The translations under genes were made by a program, and so were the position numbers. Positions 55,912-64,000 of a stretch of 64,000 bases of DNA are shown in pieces (the stretch's first letter is position 1; each line of letters opens with the position of its first letter). Where the stretch lies: positions 2,356,001 through 2,420,000 of the forward strand of contig JACGCM010002890.1 of the NCBI GenBank assembly GCA_014058105.1, read 5' to 3'. A model generated the notes under the pieces. The model was not told the DNA's origin. It saw only the letters and a program-made list of their open reading frames with translations, and ran no database searches. Source of the DNA: Kingdonia uniflora (taxonomy: Eukaryota > Streptophyta > Magnoliopsida > Ranunculales > Circaeasteraceae).

Positions 55912-56548
55912 TCTATCCTGGACTCTACAAGATCTCTAGGTGTCACCGTAACTTAAATACTTCTAATACAATTTCTGAAAACACAATGTACCAACAAGCG
56001 CTTAACTACCTACGTTGCATACATATTCACACATAGTATACAACTCATTCATAGATATCCTCAGGAAAACACCTCGAGAATATCATAACAAAAGCTCTAG
56101 AAATACCGATCAAGAATGATAACTAAGCTTGTGTACAATCTCTCCAACGATCAAACCTACACTCTACTACGACAACCTACATTACCAAATAACAAACTTC
56201 CATGGCTACATTCACTCTCAATCAAACCCTTTGCATAATCTCAATGGAACATGTTTCCCAATAGAACTTAATAAAAACTAACACCATTAGATAACACAAT
56301 CATTCGTTAAACTTACATTCTACTAGAACAATCTAGATTATCAAATGTGACAAACTTCCAATACTACATTCTCTCTCAGATTCTCAATCAAATCCCTTTT
56401 CGCAGTCTCAACGGCACTTTGAAAGCGTTTGAAACTAAGATTCTTAATAGAAACTAACATCATTAACACTAATTAGGCAAAATCTTCACTAAAACCTCTT
56501 TAAAACCACAAATTCAACAATTCCTACCCAAATACCAATAGAACTCAC
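55912..56548. other. Non-coding stretch
   Basis: No gene or repeat recognised. It lies downstream (minus strand) of the NFD6-like exon 2, where a last exon of that gene would be expected; none is evident. Confidence 0.3.
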
Positions 56549-56908
56549 CTTCATTAGTTACATCAGCAATGCTAGGAAGCTTAGAAACAATACAAGCGGA
56601 AGCGATGGCGCTGTGAACCGGAAGCGAGCTTAACTCACGCCGAAACCTTCAACCCCACAAATGTAACAACATTATTATTATTAACCAATTGAAACACAAA
56701 AAAGATGAAACTTTAAGCGTTTATCAGTGAAATTGAGAGATGGGGTTTGGTTTTACCTTGAAGGAGAGCGAATTGGAGAGATTCGAGTTTGTTGAAACGT
56801 GAAGTTTGGTTGAATTGGAGAAGATGTTGGGTATGAGATTGGGGATGTTCTCGTTGGTCTCCAGAGGTTGCAGAGATGAGTTTATCTTCGAGCTAACGAA
56901 GCTGCCAT
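56549..56908 (-). pseudogene. NFD6-like small mitochondrial protein, exons 1-2, nonsense codon
   Basis: Exon 1 is 56,908-56,757 (MAASLARR, then TAA, then THLCNLWRPTRTSPISYPTS and FTFQQTRISPIRSPSR) with a GTAAAA donor. Exon 2 is 56,646-56,549 (FRRELSSLPVHSAIASACIV, then SKLPSIADVTNEG) with a GTGAGT donor. Splicing keeps phase. RREL followed by LP(V/L)HSAIASA resembles plant NUCLEAR FUSION DEFECTIVE 6-type proteins, short mitochondrial proteins of about 90-100 residues. The stop at codon 9, if real, breaks the protein; the expected last exon was not found. Identification is from memory. Confidence 0.45.
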
Positions 56909-56924
56909 TAGAGACAGAGAGAAA

Positions 56925-56951
56925 GATGATGATGATGATGATGATGATGAG
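56925..56951. repeat. (GAT)n microsatellite
   Basis: Nine GAT units, just upstream (minus strand) of the NFD6-like ATG, so in its presumed 5' leader. Confidence 0.9.
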
Positions 56952-57590
56952 AGAGATGCATTTTGGGCAAAACCTCTGTAAAGCCTTCTAAGCGAAAAGT
57001 GCCGTTTGATGTGCCATTCTTTTGGAGGGGAATATGTATGTACTTTACGGTGAAAGTTGCAGTTTGATATGTCGTCTTTTGGTGGGAAATACATACTTTT
57101 GCTGCGAAGTTGCCGTATGGTATGACGATTTTAAATATGGGTGCTTTAGGAAGGCTTCTGAAGGTCCCTGAATTCGGTGTTCTTCGTCAAGGGTCATTAT
57201 GTTTTTTGCTGGATGATTTTGCGTTGTGCATTTAGAGGAGGTTACTGATATGTACCGAACTAGTTGCATTTTCTGTCATGGTGATTGAAATGTGTTGAAT
57301 ATTTTGGCGCCTTCGTTGAGAGGCGATGATATGTATTATTTTCCGTTGGGGATCGGTAAGATGTATGAAATTATTTGGGGTGTTTTGAGTTTTTTGTCAA
57401 TGGTCACTGAACCATATCCAGTCACGTTCAACTGTCGATAGGCACCATAATCAAACTACACAACACTTTTCTTTACAAAGAATCATCAGTAAATCATATT
57501 TATTAAATATACATGACCCCGACTAGTCGAGATATACAACATATTTTGCATTTTAAAACTGCTACTATTATCAGTTTTACTTATGCATTA
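56952..57590. other. Non-coding stretch upstream of the NFD6-like fragment
   Basis: No gene recognised; presumably promoter of the minus-strand fragment and spacer. The ORF at 57,045-57,269 has no domain. Confidence 0.3.
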
Positions 57591-57691
57591 GAGCATCTCT
57601 AACAGAGTGGTATGCTGCTCCAGTTTACCATACCGGTATTCCAGAATTGCATACTGTTTTGGTCCAACAACAAATTATGTTTTTTTTATTG

Positions 57692-57712
57692 GGAGCTTAA
57701 CGGTTCAGCGCC
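57692..57712. repeat. Hairpin palindrome copy 1
   Basis: GGAGCTTAACGGTTCAGCGCC. Two changes in the left arm weaken the stem relative to copies 2 and 3. Confidence 0.8.
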
Positions 57713-57749
57713 TAACACCAAAAAGACAAATGATATGTATTTTTTCTTG

Positions 57750-57770
57750 GGCGCTGAACGGTTCAGCGCC
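57750..57770. repeat. Hairpin palindrome copy 2
   Basis: GGCGCTGAACGGTTCAGCGCC, a perfect 10-bp inverted repeat around one central base. Confidence 0.85.
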
Positions 57771-57826
57771 TAGCGTCTATAAATCATTACTTTCCCCCTT
57801 GGACAACAGTATTACAAAAATTGTTG

Positions 57827-57847
57827 GGCGCTGAACGGTTCAGCGCC
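57827..57847. repeat. Hairpin palindrome copy 3
   Basis: Identical to copy 2, 77 bp further on, preceded by the same TTGTTG seen before copy 4. Confidence 0.85.
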
Positions 57848-57874
57848 TAGACAGCTGTATTAAAAAAGTTGTTG

Positions 57875-57895
57875 GGCGCTGAATGGTTCAGCGTT
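57875..57895. repeat. Hairpin palindrome copy 4
   Basis: GGCGCTGAATGGTTCAGCGTT, three changes from copies 2 and 3; the stem is mostly kept. Confidence 0.8.
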
Positions 57896-58453
57896 TAGGC
57901 GGTATGCGCATACTCCTCGCCAAGTTTAGGTTTCGCATACTTTGGAGAGGTATGGGGGTGAGTATACTGAAACCATACCCCGGTTAGATGGGTTTTTTGC
58001 AAGAGTATGAGAAAACCTTAACAACATACCACTTTGTTGAAGATGCTCATAGTATAATTGATGCGCACAAAAGCAATGAAACAAAGACTGAAGACTGCAA
58101 ATATATGATTTTGGCAACTGGATACAAGTAGGAAGGTCTTGCAGCTGAATTGCTAGTTTAACATCACAGTAAAAAATTCTCGAGGTTGAGCGAAATTAAT
58201 GTGTAAAGGATCTAATAAAATTAAAATGAGAAAGGTAGAAAACAAGTGCAAAAGTATTTGATATCACACACATGGAGATTTTGATACAAAAATATGCGAA
58301 AAATAGATGCATTACTTAAACTGTACTTTTTTTTCCGATACAAAACCCCTTTAAACTTCTAACAGTGCCCCGGGATCGCCTCTAGACTCTAGTTATATCC
58401 CAACCATGCGTTCCAGAACTCATCTAAAACATGTTTAAAGCTAAAACATTCCA

Positions 58454-58666
58454 TCAACTAATTGTAGTAGGCATCGCCCACCTTCCTAGATGAGCCGTGT
58501 AATTTACGCACAGGATGACACCTCTTCCAGCAGGCCAGTTGGGGAAATCAATGACACTAACACTACCGTCATCAAGATGAAATGACCCTAACTGCTCTTT
58601 TTTTAAATTCAGATAGTGCACTATTAGTGCCATATGAAGTGCAGGGTGTCCAATAACTACCACATT
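58454..58666 (-). pseudogene. Histidine-phosphatase exon fused to the SVR1-like fragment
   Basis: The minus strand reads VVVIGHPALHMALIVHYLNL, then DDGSVSVIDFPNWPAGRGVI, then INYTAHLGRW-like CVNYTAHLGRW and a TGA at 58,456-58,454. The VxxGH motif with a following amphipathic helix and GSVSVIDF are typical of the C-terminal part of plant phosphoglycerate-mutase-like histidine phosphatases, where the His is catalytic. It is in frame with, and directly joined to, SVR1-like sequence (IYVNGNRI), an arrangement not expected in either family. Confidence 0.55.
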
Positions 58667-60188
58667 TATACGATTCCCGTTAACATATATCATATCCTTC
58701 GCAAGGTCGACTCGAGTCTACAAGTAACAAAGAACAATTCTTAAAACCCACATTGCAGTTTACTTTTCATGTTCTACCGACATACATATACATGTCAGCA
58801 CCTCAATATCTGTTTTACAAGGATTGGAACAAACTACGCCTGAAATTTTTTCTTTGAGTAAGTACTACACATCATGGAAAATTGGGATCTAAGTTGTGGA
58901 ATACATGAGTATTACAGACATCACCATTAACAGTCACCCCGCCTTCAAAAATAAGTTCTTCACTACTCCGCCGAGATGCGACTGGAAGAAAAGGAAAAAT
59001 TAACCCAAGTATTCATATAAAAAAAGAAGAATTTTTTTTTTGTGATAACTGTTAAATTTTACATAGAGGTTTTCTATAAATAACGTTAAGAACCAAAACT
59101 ATTTGAGTATTTTGGAATATTTCCACACATTTTTTTTTACTTTATGTGGTCCCAACTTGTCTATGAAACCTTACTCTTTCCTACCACTATTGTCACATAA
59201 CAAACATTCTCCTTGATCCTACATGACCCTGTTCTTTTATATCAAATTCTCCTAATATCAGAGAATCTCTCATTACTTACCAATGGGTGCACTGTACACA
59301 ACCATGAACCACACATATTCCATATTTAAACATTCCCTCCTTCAATGCATCATCTTTGCCATCCGAAAGACATTAATGCAACTATCAGTCGCCATTCTTA
59401 TCATCCAAAACTAGAATCTAAATCACCCTGTCCAAGCTTTGGGTGAAATTACAATCGCATAATACACTCTAACTTATCTCGTAAGACCTTATCTATATTA
59501 GTAATTTAGTCTTGCTAATGTATCCCCTTTTTATTCAGTTGTAACTTGTAATGAGGTAATCTCAATATTCAAGAAAACGGAAAACTCTCATAAGCATATA
59601 GTTGATTACATAATACTTTGCATTATTAATGAACATAATTCAATCAATGGTTACCCAAAAAGCTAAATTTTTACCTCCAGCTGCAGCAAGAACTTTACTT
59701 AACCACAACGACGGATCCATAAAGTTCTCATTATAAAACCTCCTGGCCACTTTTGAATACTTGGGCTCTGACGTCAAAACCAGTTTACTCGGACCTGCAT
59801 TCTTCTTCTTCTTCACCGTGGTCGTCTTCGTTGAAGTCTTGGCATTCGCCATATCATGTAGTAGTTGAACAGGAGGGGTATTCTGCACCTTAAGTTTCCT
59901 ATTTTCCCCTCTAACAATCTAAGGTATGAAAAGCGAAACCTCGTGGGGTTTAAAAGGCGAGTCTGAGGAGGAAGATGGTTTTGGGGGTTTAGGCTTAGGG
60001 GAACCGAAGGAGATGTTGAATTCGGTTGTTGGTGATGGTGATGATGTTGTTGTTTTTGAGATTGAACATGTAAATTTGAAGATTTTAGTTGTTGTTGTCG
60101 TTGTGATTAGGGTTTTGAAATTGAAATTAGGGTTTGTGAAGATGGAGGGAGAAGAAGAGGATTTGAGAAACTCAAAAATGTTATTCAA
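58667..60188 (-). pseudogene. SVR1: SVR1-like plastid pseudouridine synthase, exons 1-3, truncated
   Basis: Exon 1 (60,188-59,675) encodes a Ser/Thr-rich transit-peptide-like stretch, then FNISFGSPKPKPPKP, then after one TAG IVRGENRKLK, TSEPKYSKVARRFYNENF and WLSKVLAAAG. Exon 2 (58,981 to about 58,907) gives VASRRSSEELIFEGGVTVNG, the S4 RNA-binding part. Exon 3 (58,717-58,667) gives TRVDLAKDMIYVNGNRI. Introns are retained, so this is a genomic copy. It matches Arabidopsis SVR1 (At2g39140) as I recall it, an RsuA-type rRNA pseudouridine synthase of chloroplasts. It lacks an in-frame ATG, has an internal stop, loses the exon 2 donor, and the catalytic domain is replaced by a histidine-phosphatase exon. 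Confidence 0.65.
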
Positions 60189-60268
60189 TTCGGCAATTAG
60201 GGGTTAGACGGCCCAAATCAATTCTTTCTTGCATAAGTACCATGGAAATGATCGAGACCATCCAACGC
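60167..60268 (-). repeat. Block shared with 55,815-55,911
   Basis: Second copy of the block. It lies directly upstream (minus strand) of the SVR1-like transit-peptide region. Contains GGGCCGTCTAACCCCTAATT. Could be a shared promoter/5' leader or the terminus of a mobile unit. Confidence 0.55.
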
Positions 60269-60790
60269 CCGCCTAGTCAAACGCGTTGGTGGAATGGACG
60301 TCTGAGACCAAAACAAAAGGTTGGGTTATGTTATTATTATTATAAATGAATATGTTTACTCATAGGCTGCTAAGACCCTAACTTGGGAGCACCCCCTCCT
60401 AACAGGAAACAGTAACTCTACAAGATGGACTTCTAAATAACGAAATCCTTCACTTACTATTCCAAGGGCATTCGGAAGTAGGATCTGCTAATAATAAAAT
60501 TTTCTGATATTCAATGTGAAAACTGAAACTATGCTAATTCACCCCTATTTTCCACTCATATTGTATTATGTCATGAATCCAACTCAAAAAAGTGTGTTCA
60601 ACAGGTCGCTCTAAATTCACTACGCATTATTACTTTCTCACTACGCTGTGTAGTCCTCCTCATTTTGGCATTCTCTAAAGGGTGGGCCCTATGCAGCTAA
60701 AGTTAATAACTGAGAAAACTCAAATCACAAAAGTTCAAAACTGCCTATGGCACTACCCAGTAAACCCAAATAAATCACTTGTAGAAAAGA
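60269..60790. other. Non-coding stretch
   Basis: No gene or repeat recognised between the shared block and the copia LTR fragment. Confidence 0.3.
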
Positions 60791-61266
60791 TAAAAGGGTT
60801 TGATCCAGGAGGATCTGAATGAGTTTTTAGGCTTTTGGTCTGTTCGAATACACCCCTTTGAATTTGAATAGACTTTTTTCCTATTCGAATAAGCAGGTGT
60901 CTGAGTATTCTGTTCGAACAAACTTTTGGTATGTTCGAATATACTTCTTTTTATTCGAATACACTTTGATTTCTATTCAAATAAAAGCCTGTCTGAGGTA
61001 CTTTATTCGAATACATTAATAGTTTATTCGAATACACTTTCTGTTATGTTTTTTGTTTGAACAGAGACTTGTTCTGTTCGAATAGAGGTGCGATTCAGCC
61101 TATTTCTTTAGGCGTTTAAGGGCATATTTACCATATTTTATAACTAGGACTTGTAACCCTTATAAAAGGGGCAAGGCTTGGCAAGATTATAATATGTTAG
61201 ATCGATCAAAGTTCTAAGAGAGAGAGATACTTAGGGCTTGAGAGTAATTCTATTGTAATTAACTTC
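60791..61266 (+). repeat. copia-type LTR fragment with TTCGAAT array
   Basis: From about 60,835 to 61,090 there are about ten TTCGAA(T/C) or close variants, then a TATA box (CTTATAAAAGGGG, 61,156-61,168), then TAGGGCTTGAGAGTAATTC, which resembles TAGGGCTTGAGATTTTAGAG in the LTR at 30,532. This is LTR-like U3-R order on the plus strand. It is interrupted at 61,267 by the family-A LTR. The left border is uncertain and no partner LTR is in the window. Confidence 0.55.
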
Positions 61267-61882
61267 TGTAATAGCCTTATTCCGTGAGCTCGAAGTAGTC
61301 GGGAATTAGTTCTTACACCAATGTACCTGTGATAAAAATCTAATAGACAAGAAATAATACAAGTGTTTAGCATAGAAAACCTGTGAATAGGTAAAAACTA
61401 TGACCTCGTATTGAGGGTTTTTGTAATAGTGGCATTTATTGCTTAAGGCTGATGATATCTTATTACAGTTATTTCTAGACTTAGAAATGATTGATCTTGT
61501 GAATAAGAATTTTGGAGCTTTGAGAATCTTAGAAAATATCTCTTTCTTGGTGATTTATTCTCCTTTTTCTGCTCCTTGACTATTCTGGAACTTTTTCTTT
61601 ATATAGGCCTCTTATCCAGCTCTTTTTCGTGCTGAAGCACGTTCTCTGAATGATGTGATTAGTGGCTATTTGACTGGGTAATTGCTAAGTTCGTGAGAGG
61701 CAGGTGGCTTTGACTTGTTTAGGTTTTTCGGTTTGAGATCGACTCACATTTCTTAACAGTTCGTGGAGTACGTGGTATTGTTGATTGGAGAAGTCGTGTG
61801 GAGAATGCGTGAGTCTAACATGGAGGTAATTCAAACTAACAACAACTCAATTTTAGGTGAGATCGAGGGATTGGTCCCTACA
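61267..61882 (-). repeat. 3' LTR of a third family-A gypsy element
   Basis: 616 bp from TGTAATAGCC to GGTCCCTACA, collinear with 81-694 and the split LTR of element A. A minus-strand TATATAAAG lies near 61,597-61,609. ACTTC (61,262-61,266) would be the target duplication if repeated beyond the right edge. The ORF 61,763-62,032 overlapping its right end has no domain. Confidence 0.8.
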
Positions 61883-61895
61883 ATCGCCCCCTCGC
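61883..61895 (-). other. Polypurine tract of the third family-A element
   Basis: Minus strand GCGAGGGGGCGAT directly before the LTR start TGTAGGGACC. This makes 61,267-61,882 a 3' LTR, with the body to the right. Confidence 0.7.
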
Positions 61896-62215
61896 AACCG
61901 AAGTCACGAGTGACTTTGGTTGAGAAAGGATTTATATATATGGGTATGCGTGTTTTGAATATTGAAAGAAGTAATGATATTGTTGACTGTATGGAAAATT
62001 GTGCGTGTAAAAGGGGGATAGACGTGCATTGAATGCTGATGGGAATATTGATATATGTAACGGTTAGGGTTTGAAGGGTTTCGTCCGTATTGAATCATGA
62101 TGCTTGGTGAAACGTTCCTGTACAATAAATGTAGGGTTATATAAAGAGTACATGTACCAAGGATTGTGGCAAAGTACTGTTGATCTGTTACAAAAAATCT
62201 CTGCCATTTTGGAAG
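61896..62215 (+). promoter_or_regulatory. Promoter region of the antisense gene in the third element
   Basis: A TTATATAAAG TATA-like motif at about 62,137-62,146 lies 70-80 bp upstream of the ATG at 62,216, the same spacing as the TATA before the ATG at 17,033 in element B. No coding sequence otherwise. Confidence 0.35.
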
Positions 62216-62518
62216 ATGGTGAAGACTCGTAGAATGGTCCTTGAGGAGCGAATCTCTTTGAAAATACAGAGGTTGATGTTGAAGTTTTTTAGGGATTAAT
62301 CCTTGGAGGATCCTGTTCCATCTCCTGTTCTTCCGACGTATAGAGGTCTGTCAAAGAATGAAGCGGCTGAAGCTGAAGAAAAGTTTTACTGTAGATGGAG
62401 GTTTTACCACGTTGTCTTTACAGGAGAGCAACGTTGGGTTTGTCTCTGTATCCTTGTGGAGGACAAGGTTAGGGGTACAGATGTAGGGATAGGCATAACT
62501 GCGCTGCAGTTGCGCTAA
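62216..62518 (+). pseudogene. Antisense-gene module 1 of the third family-A element
   Basis: Starts MVKTRRMVLEERISLKIQRL, with one in-frame TAA at 62,300, then EDPVPSPVLPTYRGLSKNEA, WRFYHVVFTGEQRWVCL and a stop at 62,518. Aligns along its length with 2,142-2,462. Having two independent copies fixes the reading frame and strand. Confidence 0.5.
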
Positions 62519-63462
62519 TTTCTTGTGTCGCAATAGATTTTAAGGTCGGGCCCTCTTCATCTCTACCAACTCTGCGGAGGTGGTGGTTTTAGGGGAGGAG
62601 GTAATAGTAGTGGAGGATGGCAAAAAGTGGAAGTCTGCTTCTGCATTTCTATCACTTTTTGGCGCTAAGAAGACCTTCTGTTTGAACGGTCAGTTCAAAC
62701 ACTGAGTTTTTTGCTTCCATAGTTTCCATTTGAAGTTTGCCTAGACTTCGACCAAACTCATGGGAGTGAGCATACTCGCTGTTTCCAATTTTTGCTTTGT
62801 ATCAGGGTAAAAAATCACTGAAGCAGGACAAACTGAAGGATTTGATATGTCGGAGTGCATGAGGGACCTGTTAATTGTAAAAACACTGAAAAACTTATTA
62901 TCTATAAAGTACCTGAAGTTGAGTACTGGACAGACTTGGTATCTGCAAAGTACCTGAGGTTGAGTACTTGAAAGACTTGCTATCTATAAAAATACTTGTA
63001 ATATGTTTTGAGATGAATACAATTTATTAACAAATTTCATGCTGATATGGAATAACTCTAGAAATTGAGTTGTATGATCTGAAGAATGTATGAAATGTAT
63101 GAGTGCAGAATGTACGAACATTTGAAATTTTTGAACTGTGCCAAATTTATTTGTGAAAATAGTGTAAAAAGGTGAACATTATTCTATTTGCGAATTGGAA
63201 ATGTGGGAGAGAAAAATTTGTAGGAATTTGTAGATTGACAATTCGATGTCACAGAGTAATATTGACCTGAAAGAATAAGTTCGTCCTGAAAAGATGCAGA
63301 ATGATTGAGCTCGAGGGGAAGAGATTAGTTGGAATAATTCTCCCAAGATTTTGGGGTGTTGGTTACGAGATACAAGGATATTAACACTTTTTGAGGAGAA
63401 TTGAAAACAAAACATGTATAAATAAGGGTTAAAGGATCTCTGAATATTGGAAAAGAGATAAA
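62519..63462 (+). other. Spacer between antisense modules, third element
   Basis: No coding frame. Holds short direct repeats of CTATAAAGTACCTGA(A/G)GTTGAGTACT (62,898-62,960 region, two to three copies). Corresponds to 2,463-3,320. Confidence 0.3.
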
Positions 63463-63817
63463 AATGGTGTGGACTCGATAACAGAGAATCCGTAATGCCC
63501 CTGAAAGAGAATTGGCAATTAAGATCGTTGAAGTGCGGGAGAGAATTTTTGGATCATTGGGTTATGATGTTGAGTTGCCAGTAAGGGAGTGTCAGCTTGA
63601 AGGACTAGATTCAAGGAGTAAGGAACTTGAGTATGTATGTTTTTTCTTTGCGGAATTTTTTCCTGAACTGGTGAGGGATCCTGGAGATCGAGAAGAGTTG
63701 GTGAGATTTATTGCTGAGGTGAAGATCGAATTTGAGGATGCGAGGATCGCTTTAGGTTCAACGGTTGGGTGTGGTGTTCTAGGTCATCAAGGCTACTATA
63801 GATGTAATTATATATAA
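63463..63817 (+). pseudogene. Antisense-gene module 2 of the third family-A element
   Basis: MVWTR, a stop, then ELAIKIVEVRERIFGSLGYD, QLEGLDSRSKELEYVCFFFA and ELVRDPGDREELVRFIAEVK, ending CNYI at 63,817. Homologous to 3,321-3,620 but better preserved, with a 101-codon open stretch. Predicted helical; function unknown. Confidence 0.5.
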
Positions 63818-64000
63818 GGTGAATGGAGTGTATGCAAAAATAGGTGTGGCAGAATGTAACTGTTTTGAGTTTGAATAATTTTAAAAGAAATTGTTGCTGA
63901 GATAGATCCTCTATTTTGGTAAATGTTGTTTATGATCGTTTTGTAAAAGATGAATTTAAAAATATTTGAATTTTTATTATGGGAGCTTTAAAAATGACGT
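63818..64000. other. Right edge, no feature seen
   Basis: AT-rich continuation of the antisense region of the third element. Nothing recognised. Confidence 0.3.

Larger units (their letters stand above)
57591..58048. mobile_element. Non-autonomous TIR element with four hairpin palindromes
   Basis: Ends GAGCATCTCTAACAGAGTGG (left) and, inverted at the right, GAGCATCTTCAACAAAGTGG, each continuing TATG. This GAGCATCT-type terminus is common in plant MITEs. Length 458 bp, no transposase. The interior carries four copies of GGCGCTGAACGGTTCAGCGCC (see separate entries). TSD is unclear (TTA left, ATA right). The superfamily is not settled. Confidence 0.7.

Noticed and set aside
57692..57895. CRISPR-like array of palindromic repeats
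   Set aside because: Only four uneven copies with irregular spacing inside a plant TIR element; CRISPR does not occur in plant nuclear DNA.
59926..60207. Plus-strand Val/Gly-rich ORF
   Set aside because: Complement of the SVR1-like transit-peptide exon; no independent support.
61763..62032. ORF of 89 codons over the LTR end
   Set aside because: Crosses the LTR boundary and polypurine tract; no homologue in the other family-A copies.

Overview
The window looks like repeat-rich intergenic DNA from a flowering plant, most likely a eudicot. It has spliced plant gene families (NAC, F-box, PPR, WAK-like, plastid pseudouridine synthase fragments), GT-AG introns and many plant LTR retrotransposons. 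It is not prokaryotic: there are no operons or ribosome-binding sites, and only one gene appears intact, a five-exon NAC transcription factor at 38,087-40,231.

Positions 1-26,172 hold nested Ty3/gypsy elements of Tat/Ogre type, all with pol on the minus strand. Element A has its PBS at 14,644-14,661 and degraded gag, PR, RT, RNase H and IN from about 14,600 down to 9,060. Its 5' LTR (14,662-15,207 plus 26,134-26,172) is split by element B (15,208-26,128), which has two 683-bp LTRs and a perfect GAGGT target duplication. Both elements carry additional coding sequence on the opposite strand: A at about 2,142-8,359, B at 16,130-20,420. In B this antisense gene has clear introns. In both elements pol and the antisense gene converge on a tandem-repeat block (8,642-8,880 in A; 20,772-21,349 in B). 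B has lost nearly all of gag. A third element of family A enters at the right edge (LTR 61,267-61,882, then antisense modules), and a fourth leaves at the left edge (leader 1-80, LTR 81-694).

Positions 26,640-30,470 hold a decayed Reina-like chromovirus on the plus strand, interrupted by a terminal-inverted-repeat element of about 1 kb. Next is a truncated Ty1/copia element (30,532-33,411, target duplication AAACG) abutting a broken F-box/DUF295 gene on the minus strand. From 34,156 to 37,600 lies non-coding DNA and the NAC promoter. After the NAC gene come a copia LTR (41,549-42,309), long stretches with no recognisable gene, and a PPR (CRP1-like) pseudogene exon near 48 kb.

Positions 49,843-55,006 are a nearly complete, fairly young Tork/TNT1-like copia on the minus strand (target duplication AGTTC). 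It sits 128 bp upstream of the start codon of a truncated WAK-like fragment. From 55.1 to 60.3 kb there is a cluster of gene fragments: WAK-like ectodomain, an unknown exon, NFD6-like exons, and an SVR1-like plastid pseudouridine synthase fused to a histidine-phosphatase exon. A small TIR element carrying four copies of a perfect hairpin palindrome lies among them. From 60.8 kb a copia LTR fragment rich in TTCGAA motifs runs into the third family-A LTR.

The most unusual features are the spliced antisense genes of the Tat elements with shared promoter motifs and duplicated promoter/first-exon modules, the hairpin array in the 57.6-58.0 kb element, the chimeric gene fragments, and TTCGAA arrays upstream of the TATA box in several distinct copia LTRs. 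All identifications were made by reading the sequence; no database search was run.
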